Assembly: GCF_026340675.1 (NCBI RefSeq)
Contig: NZ_JAPEOX010000001.1
Coordinates: 3,720,001-3,784,000, forward strand
Origin: Streptomyces sp. NBC_01264
GTDB taxonomy: Bacteria; Actinomycetota; Actinomycetes; Streptomycetales; Streptomycetaceae
Length of the DNA: 64,000 bases
Reading direction: 5' to 3'
Under the pieces are notes generated by a model. The model saw only the letters and a program-made list of their open reading frames with translations. It searched no databases and was not told the DNA's origin. Shown here in pieces: positions 1-8,064 of the stretch (the stretch's first letter is position 1; each line of letters opens with the position of its first letter). The position numbers and the translations under genes are program-made.

Positions 1-51
1 CCGGGCCACCAGGGATTCGGCGGTCACCGGTGCGTACGACGTCGTCGTCAC
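1..51 (-). CDS. Start of a gene running off the left edge (function unknown)
   Basis: Only the first 17 codons are in the window, giving a protein that begins MTTTSYAPVTAESLVAR. The GTG start at 49-51 is preceded by AAGGAG (minus strand, 59-64) at a good spacing. The gene would continue the Region A operon, 63 bases after the aminotransferase stop. There is a competing reading: a GTG at 116-118 overlaps the aminotransferase TGA as GTGA, like the other junctions in this operon, and opens a different frame with good third-position GC for about 20 codons. The ribosome-binding site favours 51. No function can be assigned from 17 residues. Confidence 0.5.
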   Translation of the reverse strand, partial: MTTTSYAPVTAESLVAR

Positions 52-114
52 GGTCTTGCTCCTTGGGGGTGTGGAGGAAAAGGACGGTGTACGGGGCCTC
101 GCGCACGGGGTGGA

Positions 115-1359
115 TCACACCCCGTCGGCGAGTGTCTTCTCCCAGGCCGCGGCCAGCCGGGAGACGCCTTCCCGGCGCTGCGCGCCGTCCAGGGAGGCGA
201 AGGACAGCCGCAGGACCCGCGAGCCGTCCTCCTCGATGCAGAAGGGCGTGCCGGGCACGATGGCGACGCCCTGCGCCAGCGCGTGCGCGTACAGCGCGTC
301 GGAGCCCACCCGGGGGTCGGTCAGCCGGCACCAGAAGAAGAGCCCGCCGCGCGGCCGTTCGAAGTCCAGCCAGGGCAGTCGTTCGCGCAGCAGCGTCTCC
401 ATGGCGCGGGCCCGGCCGCCGTACAGCGTGCGCAGGCCCGCCAGATGGGCCGGCAGGAACTCCGGGTCGCCGAGCAGGTCGGCGAGGAGGTACTGGCCGA
501 AGGTGTTGGTCTGCAGGTCCCCGCACTGCTTGGCGGCGACCAGTTCCCCGATCAGCTCGGCGGGGGCGACCAGACCGGCCACCCGCAGCCCCGGGCAGAC
601 CGTCTTGGAGAGGCTCATCAGCCGGACCACGCGCCCGCTGTGGACGTCGGTGGACGGCAGCCGGCTCCCCTCGAAGGCCAGGTCCCCGTACGGGTCGTCC
701 TCGACGACGAGGAAGCCGAACCGTTCGGCCAGCGCGGCCAGGTGGCGGCGCCGCTCCTCGGAGAGCACGGCCCCGGTCGGGTTGTGGAAGTGCGGTACGA
801 CGTAGACGAGTTTGGGCCGGGCCCCGGCGAGGAGGCGCTGCTCCAGTACGTCGGTGCGCATCCCGTCCGCGTCGGCGGGGACCGGCAGCAGCCGGGCTCC
901 GGCCCGCCGGAAGACCTGGACGGCGCCCAGGTAGCTCGGGTCGTCCAGGGCCACCTCGTCGCCCTCGTCGACGAGGGTCCGCGCGACGAGGTCCAGGCCC
1001 TGCTGACTGCCCGCGGTGACCATCACCCGGTCGGGGCCGACGGGGGCCCCGGTCGCGCTCGCCCGGGCCGCGATCACCTCCCGCATCGGGGCGATGCCGT
1101 CCGTGGGGGCGTACTGGAGCGCCCGTGCGGCGGACCCGCCCGACCCTCCCGCCCCGGCGAACAGCCGGTCGGTGGCCTCGGCGAGCCGGGCCACGGGGAA
1201 GCTGTCGGGGGCCGGGATCCCGCCGGCCATCGAGAGCACCCCCGGGGCGGCGGCCGCCGCCAGGATCCCGCTCACCGCGTCGGAGCGGCCCCAGCCGGTG
1301 CGGCGGGCGAGCAGGCTCCCGATGGCGCCGGGCGCCGGTGCCTGCGGTACGGCACTCAC
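115..1359 (-). CDS. PLP-dependent fold-type I aminotransferase, LysN/MocR-catalytic-domain-like
   Basis: A 414-residue aminotransferase without the N-terminal GntR domain of true MocR regulators, so it resembles stand-alone 2-aminoadipate aminotransferases (LysN type). Visible motifs are YVVPHFHNPTG, the EDDPYGDL stretch and the PLP lysine in SLSKTVCPGLRVAG. The C-terminal RPRGGLFFW and arginine-containing VLRLSF segments fit the substrate carboxylate site of the family. The GTG start at 1357-1359 overlaps the stop of the MFS gene as GTGA, indicating translational coupling. As the second aminotransferase of the operon it probably adds or removes the alpha-amino group of a pathway amino acid. 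The substrate is unknown. Confidence 0.85.
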   Translation of the reverse strand: MSAVPQAPAPGAIGSLLARRTGWGRSDAVSGILAAAAAPGVLSMAGGIPAPDSFPVARLAEATDRLFAGAGGSGGSAARALQYAPTDGIAPMREVIAARASATGAPVGPDRVMVTAGSQQGLDLVARTLVDEGDEVALDDPSYLGAVQVFRRAGARLLPVPADADGMRTDVLEQRLLAGARPKLVYVVPHFHNPTGAVLSEERRRHLAALAERFGFLVVEDDPYGDLAFEGSRLPSTDVHSGRVVRLMSLSKTVCPGLRVAGLVAPAELIGELVAAKQCGDLQTNTFGQYLLADLLGDPEFLPAHLAGLRTLYGGRARAMETLLRERLPWLDFERPRGGLFFWCRLTDPRVGSDALYAHALAQGVAIVPGTPFCIEEDGSRVLRLSFASLDGAQRREGVSRLAAAWEKTLADGV

Positions 1360-2705
1360 CTCGCGTCCGCCTTCCGGGGGACCCGGGTTTCCGGGGCGAT
1401 CTGGGGCGGGAACTCCTTCAGCCGCCACACCGGTGATTTCAGGACGCCCAGGACCGCGGTCAGGAAGAGCGCGGCGGTGACGAACAGCGTTTCCCGCAGC
1501 CCGATGAGGTCGCCGAGCCAGCCGCCCAGCAGGGCGCCGAGCGGGAGCGTCCCCCAGGAGATGAAGCGGTACCCGGCGTTCATCCGCCCCAGGAGGTGGT
1601 CCGGGGTCATGGACTGGCGCAGGCTGATGATGTGGATGTTGGCCATGGTGCCGCCGGCTCCGATCAGGCCGAAGGCGGCGACGAACAGGGTCAGCGAGAG
1701 CGCCCCGCCGTTCGCCGGGGCCGCCGGGATGGCCACGGGGGCCAGGCAGCACAGCAGCAGCGCCGCCAGGACGGCGTAGCCGAGTCCGATCCGGCGCTTG
1801 AGCCACTGCGCGAGCATCGAGCCGGCCAGCGAGCCCACCGCCCCGGTGCCCAGCAGCAGGCCGATGCCGCCGGGCGAGATGCCGAGCGTGCGGGCCGCGT
1901 AGAGCACGAACACCGTCTGGAGGGACATCCAGCACAGGTTGTACAGCCCGGACTGGAGGGCGCAGGCCCGCAGGTGGGCGCTGTCCCAGATGATCCGGAT
2001 GCCCTCGGCGATGCTGGTGCGGATCCCGGTCCGCTCCTGCTGGGGCACCGGCTCCGGCTCGGCGCGCCGTACCGCGAGCAGGGTGAGCACGGAGACGAGG
2101 TACGAGACCCCGTTGATCAGCAGCGCGTAGGGGGCGGTGACCCAGCCGATGAGCAGACCGGCCAGTCCGGGCCCGCCGATCTGGGCCAGCGAACTGGTGC
2201 CCTGGAGCTTGCTGTTGCCCTCCACCAGGTGCTGCTTGCCGACCAGGGTCGGCAGGTAGGACTGGTAGGAGACGTCGAAGACCACCGTGAGGGTGCCCAC
2301 GAGCAGCGCGGCGACGTACACGTGCTCGATGCGCAGCAGGTCGAGCACGGCCAGCAGCGGCACCGCGCCGACCAGCAGCGCCCGCCCCACGTTGGCCATG
2401 ATCATCAGGGGCCTGCGCCGCACCCGGTCGACCCAGACGCCGACCAGGAGGGTGACCATCAGGAAGGGGGCGTAGGAGGCGGCGTTGACGAAGCCCACCT
2501 GGGAGGAGCTGGCGTCGAGCGTCAGTACCGCGGTGAGCGGCAGCGCCAGGGTGGTGACCTGGGCCCCGACCTGTGAAATGGCCTCCCCAGACCAGAACTT
2601 GAGGAACTCCGGGTCCCGCCAGAGCGTGGCGGGTGCGGCGGCGGCGGAGGGTGCGGCGACCGTCTCCTGCACCGATTCGGCGGCTCCGTTCCCGATGTCG
2701 GTCAC
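1356..2705 (-). CDS. MFS transporter (multidrug/EntS-like exporter)
   Basis: A 449-residue membrane protein with about 12 hydrophobic segments. After a cytoplasmic N-terminal tail comes WRDPEFLKFWSGEAISQVG, typical of the MFS subgroup of macrolide/enterobactin exporters, and a loop WVDRVRRRPLMI after the second helix, which is the MFS signature position. The GTG start overlaps the stop of the ATP-grasp fusion gene (GTGA at 2702-2705), and its own stop overlaps the next gene in the same way. This places it firmly in the Region A operon as the likely product exporter or self-resistance pump. The substrate is inferred from context only. Confidence 0.85.
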   Translation of the reverse strand: MTDIGNGAAESVQETVAAPSAAAAPATLWRDPEFLKFWSGEAISQVGAQVTTLALPLTAVLTLDASSSQVGFVNAASYAPFLMVTLLVGVWVDRVRRRPLMIMANVGRALLVGAVPLLAVLDLLRIEHVYVAALLVGTLTVVFDVSYQSYLPTLVGKQHLVEGNSKLQGTSSLAQIGGPGLAGLLIGWVTAPYALLINGVSYLVSVLTLLAVRRAEPEPVPQQERTGIRTSIAEGIRIIWDSAHLRACALQSGLYNLCWMSLQTVFVLYAARTLGISPGGIGLLLGTGAVGSLAGSMLAQWLKRRIGLGYAVLAALLLCCLAPVAIPAAPANGGALSLTLFVAAFGLIGAGGTMANIHIISLRQSMTPDHLLGRMNAGYRFISWGTLPLGALLGGWLGDLIGLRETLFVTAALFLTAVLGVLKSPVWRLKEFPPQIAPETRVPRKADAR

Positions 2706-5323
2706 TTGGCTTCCACTCCCTCGGCGGCCGGGGCGACGTGGAACGCGCAGCCGATCCGGGCGCCGCGCAGCATGCTCACGATGCCGACGGCCGGGTCGGT
2801 GACGCCGCGGGCCAGGGTGCCGGCGTAGCGTCCGTCGACCATCAGGGTTCCGTAGGCGACGGCCATGTCCTCGCAGGTCTCGCCGTCCTCGGAGAGGAAC
2901 CGCTCGGTGGTCGGCAGCAGCCGGTGCTGCAGGACGTACGGGCCGTCGACGGCCTGGCGCAGCTGGGCCACCCACTCCTTCTGGTCGGTGGTCCAGCCGG
3001 GGGTCACCCCGACGCCGCCGTAGAGGAGGGTGGGCTTGAGGACCAGGTGGTCCTTGTTGGCGATGGCGTAGGGCAGCAGGTCGATCCTCTCGCCGTCGAA
3101 GGTGACCTTCTCGTCGCGCACGAAGCGGGTCCAGGGCAGGATCCGGTCGATGAGCTCGCTCTCGGCCTCGGTGAAGACGGCGCGGTTGCGCTCGTCGCTG
3201 AGCATCGCGAGGCTGCCCTTGTTGCCGTACAGCTCGCAGTCGAGCGGGGCGAACAGTGCGACCGTGCCGGCCTCGACGGCGTCGAGCAGCGGGTTGACCA
3301 GGTCGTAGGTGCGGGGCTCGTCGGGCATTTCGCCGGGCAGGAACATCCGGTAGACCACGTCGACCTCCCGGCCCGCGTGCAGCACCTTGCCGTCCTCGTA
3401 CGCGAAGTCGCCCAGGTGGCAGACGACGGTCTCGAAGCCGAGCCGTTCGAAGGCCGGGACGACGAACTCCATCCAGCACTTGGACTTCTCGAACCCCTCG
3501 GGCCAGTCGGTGATCGCCAGGTACGGCCGCTCGATGCCTTCGAGGGAGGGGGCCTGGCGGCGCAGCACCTCGGTGATGCGGGCCAGCGGGTCGGGGTACA
3601 CCAGGCCCTCGGCGGCCGCGAACTCGGCGAAGTCGGTGTCCTGGATCAGGGCGCGGGCGAACTCGCCCATCTGCCAGCCGCCCAGCGAGGAGCCGGTGTT
3701 GAGTTCCATGACGCGAAAGCCGCCGGTCTCGCGGTACAGGTCGGCGCGGGAGAGCGGGGCGAGCTCGTCCACGGAGCCGCGCAGGACCAGGTCGGCCTGG
3801 GTGGGCGACATGCCGACGGCGGTGGCGAAGGCGCGCAGGTCCCCGTCGAAGAGCCGGGCGGGCACCGCCTTGAGCAGTTCGAAGAGGCCGTTCAGGTCGT
3901 TCTCCAGGCCCGTGACGTCGGCCTCGCTGAGGAAGACGGGGCGGTTGAGCCCCTCGCCGCCGCCGGCTCCCTGGCGGAACCGCTCCACGCCCTGGACTCC
4001 GGAGACGCTCTGGCGGGCCGCGGTGCGCTCGTGGTCGAAGAAGCGGCGGGTCACGGCGTTCTCGACGCGGGCGCCGAGCCGGTGCGCGGCGACTCCGGAG
4101 ACCTCCGTACGGGAGAGCGCCTCGGCGCGGTCCAGGGCGCGGCGGGTGCCGGCCGGGGTCCGGCTGACCGCGATGAGCGCGGCGGAGCGGGGGGTCAGGC
4201 CGCGGGGCGGGAGCAGCAGCTCGTCGCCGGGCTCCACGAGGGCGACGGCCTCGGCCAGGTCCTCGACGTCCTCGGGGGCGGGCAGGACGACGCGGTCGAC
4301 GGCGCCGTCGTAGGACGGGTAGAGGAAGCGGACCTCGGCGCTGAGGGCGCGGGTCGGGGTGAGGTCCGGGGTCTCCTCGAAGGCGATCCGGGCGGCGGCC
4401 AGCGGCAGGTCCACGCCGGTGGCGAGCTCGTTCAGGTGCGGAATGAGGTCGCCGCCGAGGCGGCCGTTGAGCTCGATCAGGCGGGGTCCGTCCGCGGTGA
4501 CGCGCAGCTCGGTGTGGGTGACGCCGTAGTCGACTCCGGCCGCGCGGTGCGCGTCCTGGACGAGCCGGGTGACGGCGTCGACCCAGGGCTCGTGGCGCCA
4601 GTCGGTGACCAGGTGGCCGACCTCCTCGAAGTACGGGTGGGCGCCGAGGCGCTTGCGTGCCACGCACACGGGGGTGGTCACGCCGTCCACGACGACGCTG
4701 TCCACGCTCAGTTCGGGGCCCTCGACGAACTCCTCGACCAGGACCGAGGCGGTGGTGCCGGCGCCGCGCAGCCGGCTGCCGGAGGCGAGCCGGAAGGCCC
4801 GGCGCACGCCGTCGGCGTCGCGGGCCATCATCACGCCGAAGCTGCCGCCGAGGGTGCGGGGCTTGACGACGACGGGGAAGCCGATGGACTCGGCGGCGGC
4901 GACGGCCTCGTCCTCGGTGGTGGCCGGGGCGTGGCGGACGGCTGCCAGGCCGGCCGCTTCCAGGGCCTGGCGGGTGGCGTACTTGTCGCGGCAGATCCTG
5001 GCGGCCGCCGGGTCCATGGCCCGCATGCCGAGCTTCTGGGCGACGGAGGAGACGGCGACCAGCGACCACTCGTCCCAGGTGACGATCGCGGCGTCGGCGA
5101 CCTCGCCGCGCAGGTCGGCGACCGGGGCGTACAGCTTCGCGGCGTCCGTGGCATCGGCGATCCGGTGGGTCTCCACGTAACGGGCCTGCCAGGTGGGGGC
5201 CTGCGGCCCGACGAGGGTCACCTCGTAGTGCCGGGCGAGGGAGGCCAGGGCGTATTCCCGGTACTGCTGTATGCGGCTGCCTACGAGGATGACGCGCCGG
5301 CGTTCGGGGGTCATGAGGACCAC
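2702..5323 (-). CDS. Fusion of two ATP-grasp modules (amino acid ligase-like plus glutathionylspermidine synthase-like)
   Basis: An 873-residue protein with two modules. Residues 1 to about 410 form a standard ATP-grasp ligase: a PreATP segment RRVILVGSRIQQY, an ATP-binding stretch FPVVVKPRTLGGSFGV and metal-site residues in LIELNGRLGGDLIPH. Residues from about 440 to 873 resemble a glutathionylspermidine-synthase-like (permuted) ATP-grasp module, with FRVMELNTGSSLGGW, the FAPLDCELYGNKG region, LVLKPTLLYGGVGV and a C-terminal glycine-rich GIVSMLRGARIG. The protein could form two amide bonds, or one, with the other module altered. The GTG start at 5321-5323 has an AAGGAAT ribosome-binding site; an ATG nine bases on is the alternative. 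Both halves look intact. Substrates are unknown. Confidence 0.8.
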   Translation of the reverse strand: MVLMTPERRRVILVGSRIQQYREYALASLARHYEVTLVGPQAPTWQARYVETHRIADATDAAKLYAPVADLRGEVADAAIVTWDEWSLVAVSSVAQKLGMRAMDPAAARICRDKYATRQALEAAGLAAVRHAPATTEDEAVAAAESIGFPVVVKPRTLGGSFGVMMARDADGVRRAFRLASGSRLRGAGTTASVLVEEFVEGPELSVDSVVVDGVTTPVCVARKRLGAHPYFEEVGHLVTDWRHEPWVDAVTRLVQDAHRAAGVDYGVTHTELRVTADGPRLIELNGRLGGDLIPHLNELATGVDLPLAAARIAFEETPDLTPTRALSAEVRFLYPSYDGAVDRVVLPAPEDVEDLAEAVALVEPGDELLLPPRGLTPRSAALIAVSRTPAGTRRALDRAEALSRTEVSGVAAHRLGARVENAVTRRFFDHERTAARQSVSGVQGVERFRQGAGGGEGLNRPVFLSEADVTGLENDLNGLFELLKAVPARLFDGDLRAFATAVGMSPTQADLVLRGSVDELAPLSRADLYRETGGFRVMELNTGSSLGGWQMGEFARALIQDTDFAEFAAAEGLVYPDPLARITEVLRRQAPSLEGIERPYLAITDWPEGFEKSKCWMEFVVPAFERLGFETVVCHLGDFAYEDGKVLHAGREVDVVYRMFLPGEMPDEPRTYDLVNPLLDAVEAGTVALFAPLDCELYGNKGSLAMLSDERNRAVFTEAESELIDRILPWTRFVRDEKVTFDGERIDLLPYAIANKDHLVLKPTLLYGGVGVTPGWTTDQKEWVAQLRQAVDGPYVLQHRLLPTTERFLSEDGETCEDMAVAYGTLMVDGRYAGTLARGVTDPAVGIVSMLRGARIGCAFHVAPAAEGVEAK

Positions 5324-5411
5324 GGTGGATTCCTTTCCGGTACGGGGCGTGGAGCGGGTACGCCCCGGAGAACAGGGGTGCGGGAGGGGATGCGGGACGG
5401 GCGTTCGGGGG

Positions 5412-6692
5412 TCAGCCCTCGTCGGCGGCCGGGGCGCCGACCGGTACGCAGGTCAGCCGGAAGGAGTGCGCGGACTCGGTGATGGCCGCCTCGACCTCCC
5501 GGGTGGTGGCCCCGCGGAAGCGGAAGCGGGTGCCGACGTGCTCGTAGCCGCTGATCGCCGGGGCCGTGGAGCCGACCGGGGTGTGCTTGACGGCGTACGG
5601 GAGGCGGCCCGGCGCGGGTTCCCGTACCCAGCCGGCCGCTTCGACGCGGCAGGGGGCGGGGACCGGGAGCGGGAGCAGCAGGTAGCCGCCGACCTCGCCG
5701 GTCTTGAGCGGCGGCAGGACCGGGGTCAGGCCGAGCTGGATGTCCACGGCGGCGGCCATCAGGTCGATTCCGTGGACGTCGCGCCAGGTGAAGGGGATCT
5801 CCCCGCCGCCCACCCGGGCCCCGCACTCCAGAAAGACCAGCGCGGGCCCGCCGTCCGGCGCCGGGGTGACGAAGGCCTCCAGGTGGAAGACCCAGGGCCG
5901 GGCGCCGCCGAGCGCGCGGCCGACCGCGGCGGCGAAGGCCTCCACCGCCTCCAGCAGGGCGGGGTCGTCCTCCTCGACCGAGCCGAGCCAGGTCCCCCGG
6001 GTGAAGTCGGCGCAGGTGCCGCCCACATAGCGCGAGACGGTCCAGCTGCCGAGCGAAGCCCCTTCCCACAGGCCGTCGATGTGCAGGATCGGCCCGACCA
6101 CGTAGCGCTGGACGAGGTGCGGCTCGGCCGCCAGCGCTGCGTCGAGCCGGCCGTCCGGGCCGTTCAGCGCGGCCAGTTCGGCGGCGGAGTCGATCCGGAC
6201 CACGCCCCGGCTGGCGGTGCCGCGGTGCGGTTTGACCACCAGCGGCCAGCCGTGTACCCCGCCGAAGGCGAGCACGGCGGCCGGGTCCGGCGCGGGGGCG
6301 AAGGCGGGCACCGGCAGGCCGGCGGCCTCGGCCGTACGGCACATGGTCAGCTTGTCGCGGAACACGGCCAGTTCGGCGGTGTCCTGGCCGGGGATCGCGA
6401 ACTCCTCGCGGATCAGCGCGGCCGTGTCCAGGTCCCCCTCGTTGAGGGCGATCAGCCGGGCCGGGGCGCCGAAGCGGGCCACGAGCCCGGTGACGGCCGC
6501 GCGGACGGCGGGCAGGTCGTCGGTCAGTGCGACGGTGGTGACCGCGGCGGCGGTCCGGGGTAACGAGGCGCGGCCGAGCCCGGTGCTCACGTAGGTCACG
6601 TGGGCGGCGCCGTGGTCGATGTAGTCGGCGTAGTGCGCGTGGGTGTCCCGCCAGCGGTGCAGGACGACGATGTGCGGCCGGTCGGTGCTCAT
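5412..6692 (-). CDS. ATP-grasp domain protein (carboxylate-amine ligase)
   Basis: A 426-residue ATP-grasp enzyme beginning RPHIVVLHRW. It has the lysine strand WPLVVKPHRGTASRGVV, a flexible loop PHLVQRYVVGP, and the metal-binding segment VFLECGARVGGGEIPFTW. The family joins a carboxylate (through an acylphosphate) to an amine using ATP, and in metabolite clusters it makes dipeptide-type amides. It shares its N-terminal 'HIVVLxRW' start and overall plan with the ATP-grasp gene at 55,686-56,927. ATG and the amidohydrolase stop overlap as ATGA, so the two genes are translationally coupled. Its place beside the double ATP-grasp gene suggests successive ligations on one scaffold. Confidence 0.85.
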   Translation of the reverse strand: MSTDRPHIVVLHRWRDTHAHYADYIDHGAAHVTYVSTGLGRASLPRTAAAVTTVALTDDLPAVRAAVTGLVARFGAPARLIALNEGDLDTAALIREEFAIPGQDTAELAVFRDKLTMCRTAEAAGLPVPAFAPAPDPAAVLAFGGVHGWPLVVKPHRGTASRGVVRIDSAAELAALNGPDGRLDAALAAEPHLVQRYVVGPILHIDGLWEGASLGSWTVSRYVGGTCADFTRGTWLGSVEEDDPALLEAVEAFAAAVGRALGGARPWVFHLEAFVTPAPDGGPALVFLECGARVGGGEIPFTWRDVHGIDLMAAAVDIQLGLTPVLPPLKTGEVGGYLLLPLPVPAPCRVEAAGWVREPAPGRLPYAVKHTPVGSTAPAISGYEHVGTRFRFRGATTREVEAAITESAHSFRLTCVPVGAPAADEG

Positions 6693-7978
6693 GCCGCCTC
6701 GCCCCCGTGACCCGCGGCGGCGCCGCCACCGGACGCGGCGAGCCAGGGCAGTGCCGCCGTGGCCATCGTGCGGACGCCGACGGACAGCGCGGGTCCGGCG
6801 ACGGGCGCGAAGGTGGAGGAGTGGTTCTGCGGGAGCTCCTCCAGCTTCCCGGCGGCGAAGGCCTCGCCGAAGGCCTGCGGGTCGAGGCCGCCGTAGAACC
6901 AGTACACCGAGGGGACCTGGGCGGCAGCGGCGAGCAGCCCGAAGTCCTCGCTGGCGGTGGTCGGGCCCATCGTCATGACGGCGCCGGCCCCGAAGTGCTC
7001 GCGGTGCGCGTCGGCCACCCGCTCGGCGGCCGCGGTGTCGTTGACGGTCATCGGCAGGTGGTAGACGGAGGTGATCGCCGGGTCGGCGGTCGCGCCCGCG
7101 GCGGCCGATTCGGCGCGGGCGAGGCGCTCGATGGCCGCGAGGACCTTCTCGCGGACCGGCGCGGAGCTGGTGCGCACGTTGATGCCGAGCTCGGCGGTGT
7201 CGGGTATAACCGCGGCGGTGGTTCCGGCGTGCAGCTTTCCGACGGTGACCACCACCGGTTCCGGGGCGGCGATCTCGCGGGAGACCACGGTCTGGAGCCG
7301 CATGACCAGCGAGGCCGCCATCACCACGGGGTCGACCGCGGCCTCGGGCTTGGAGCCGTGGCCGCCGCGCCCGAAGAGGGTGACGGTGATCGAGTCGGTG
7401 GCGCCCATGACCACCCCGGGCAGGGTCGCGACGAGCCCGGCCGGGCCGGGGCCCACGTGCGAGCCGAGGATCACGTCGGGGCGCGGGAAGCGCTCGAAGA
7501 GCCCGTCCTCGACCATCTCGCGGGCTCCGTAGCCGCTCTCCTCCCCCGGCTGGAAGACGGCGACGACGGTGCCCCGCCAGGCCGCGCGGTTACGGGCGAA
7601 CAGGGCGCAGGACCCGATGAGCGCGGCCACGTGCAGATCGTGCCCGCAGGCGTGCATCACCGGGACCTCGGCGCCGGATTCGTCGGTGGCGGTCGCGGTG
7701 CTCGCGTACGGCAGCCCGGTGGCCTCCTTGACGGGCAGCGCGTCCATGTCGGCGCGCAACATGACCACCGGGCCCTCGCCGTTGGCCAGGACCGCGACCA
7801 CGCCGGTGCGGCCGACGCCGGTGGTGATCTCCCAGCCGCCCTGGGCGGCCAGCCGCTCGGCGGCGAGGGCGGCCGTCCGCTTCTCCTGGAAGGCGAGTTC
7901 GGGGTGGGAGTGCAGCTCGCGGTAATCGGCTTCGAGGGCCGGCATCAGCGAGTCGAGACCTTCGAGCAGTGCAGTCAT
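6689..7978 (-). CDS. M20-family amidohydrolase (hippurate hydrolase/N-acyl amino acid deacylase type)
   Basis: A 429-residue di-metal hydrolase of the M20D type. Metal-site motifs are visible: MHACGHDLHVAAL, the catalytic glutamates in QPGEESGYGA, the dimerisation-domain histidine in GRGGHGSKPEA, and the C-terminal TTASEDFG. Such enzymes cleave N-acyl or N-carbamoyl amino acids. The start at 7976-7978 is chosen because GAGAAGGA precedes it at normal spacing; an upstream in-frame ATG (MPEKDAM) would translate through that site. In an operon with a GNAT gene it might remove a protecting acyl group after assembly, as in ectoine- and ornithine-type routes. That role is inference. Confidence 0.88.
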   Translation of the reverse strand: MTALLEGLDSLMPALEADYRELHSHPELAFQEKRTAALAAERLAAQGGWEITTGVGRTGVVAVLANGEGPVVMLRADMDALPVKEATGLPYASTATATDESGAEVPVMHACGHDLHVAALIGSCALFARNRAAWRGTVVAVFQPGEESGYGAREMVEDGLFERFPRPDVILGSHVGPGPAGLVATLPGVVMGATDSITVTLFGRGGHGSKPEAAVDPVVMAASLVMRLQTVVSREIAAPEPVVVTVGKLHAGTTAAVIPDTAELGINVRTSSAPVREKVLAAIERLARAESAAAGATADPAITSVYHLPMTVNDTAAAERVADAHREHFGAGAVMTMGPTTASEDFGLLAAAAQVPSVYWFYGGLDPQAFGEAFAAGKLEELPQNHSSTFAPVAGPALSVGVRTMATAALPWLAASGGGAAAGHGGEAA

Positions 7979-8011
7979 GGCGTCCTTCTCAGGCATGAGG
8001 GGTGATGGACA

Positions 8012-8064
8012 CGGGGTGTTCGTGACCGGCGTGTCAGTGACCGGGGTGTTCGTGACCGGCGTGT
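8012..8064. repeat. Exact 23-base direct repeat at the 3' end of the MHS transporter gene
   Basis: The same 23 bases occur at 8012-8034 and 8042-8064, a 30-base period that keeps the reading frame. The copy at 8042-8064 encodes part of the histidine-rich tail. The other lies just past the stop codon (8034-8036), so the present stop sits at the junction of two formerly in-frame units. Confidence 0.7.
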
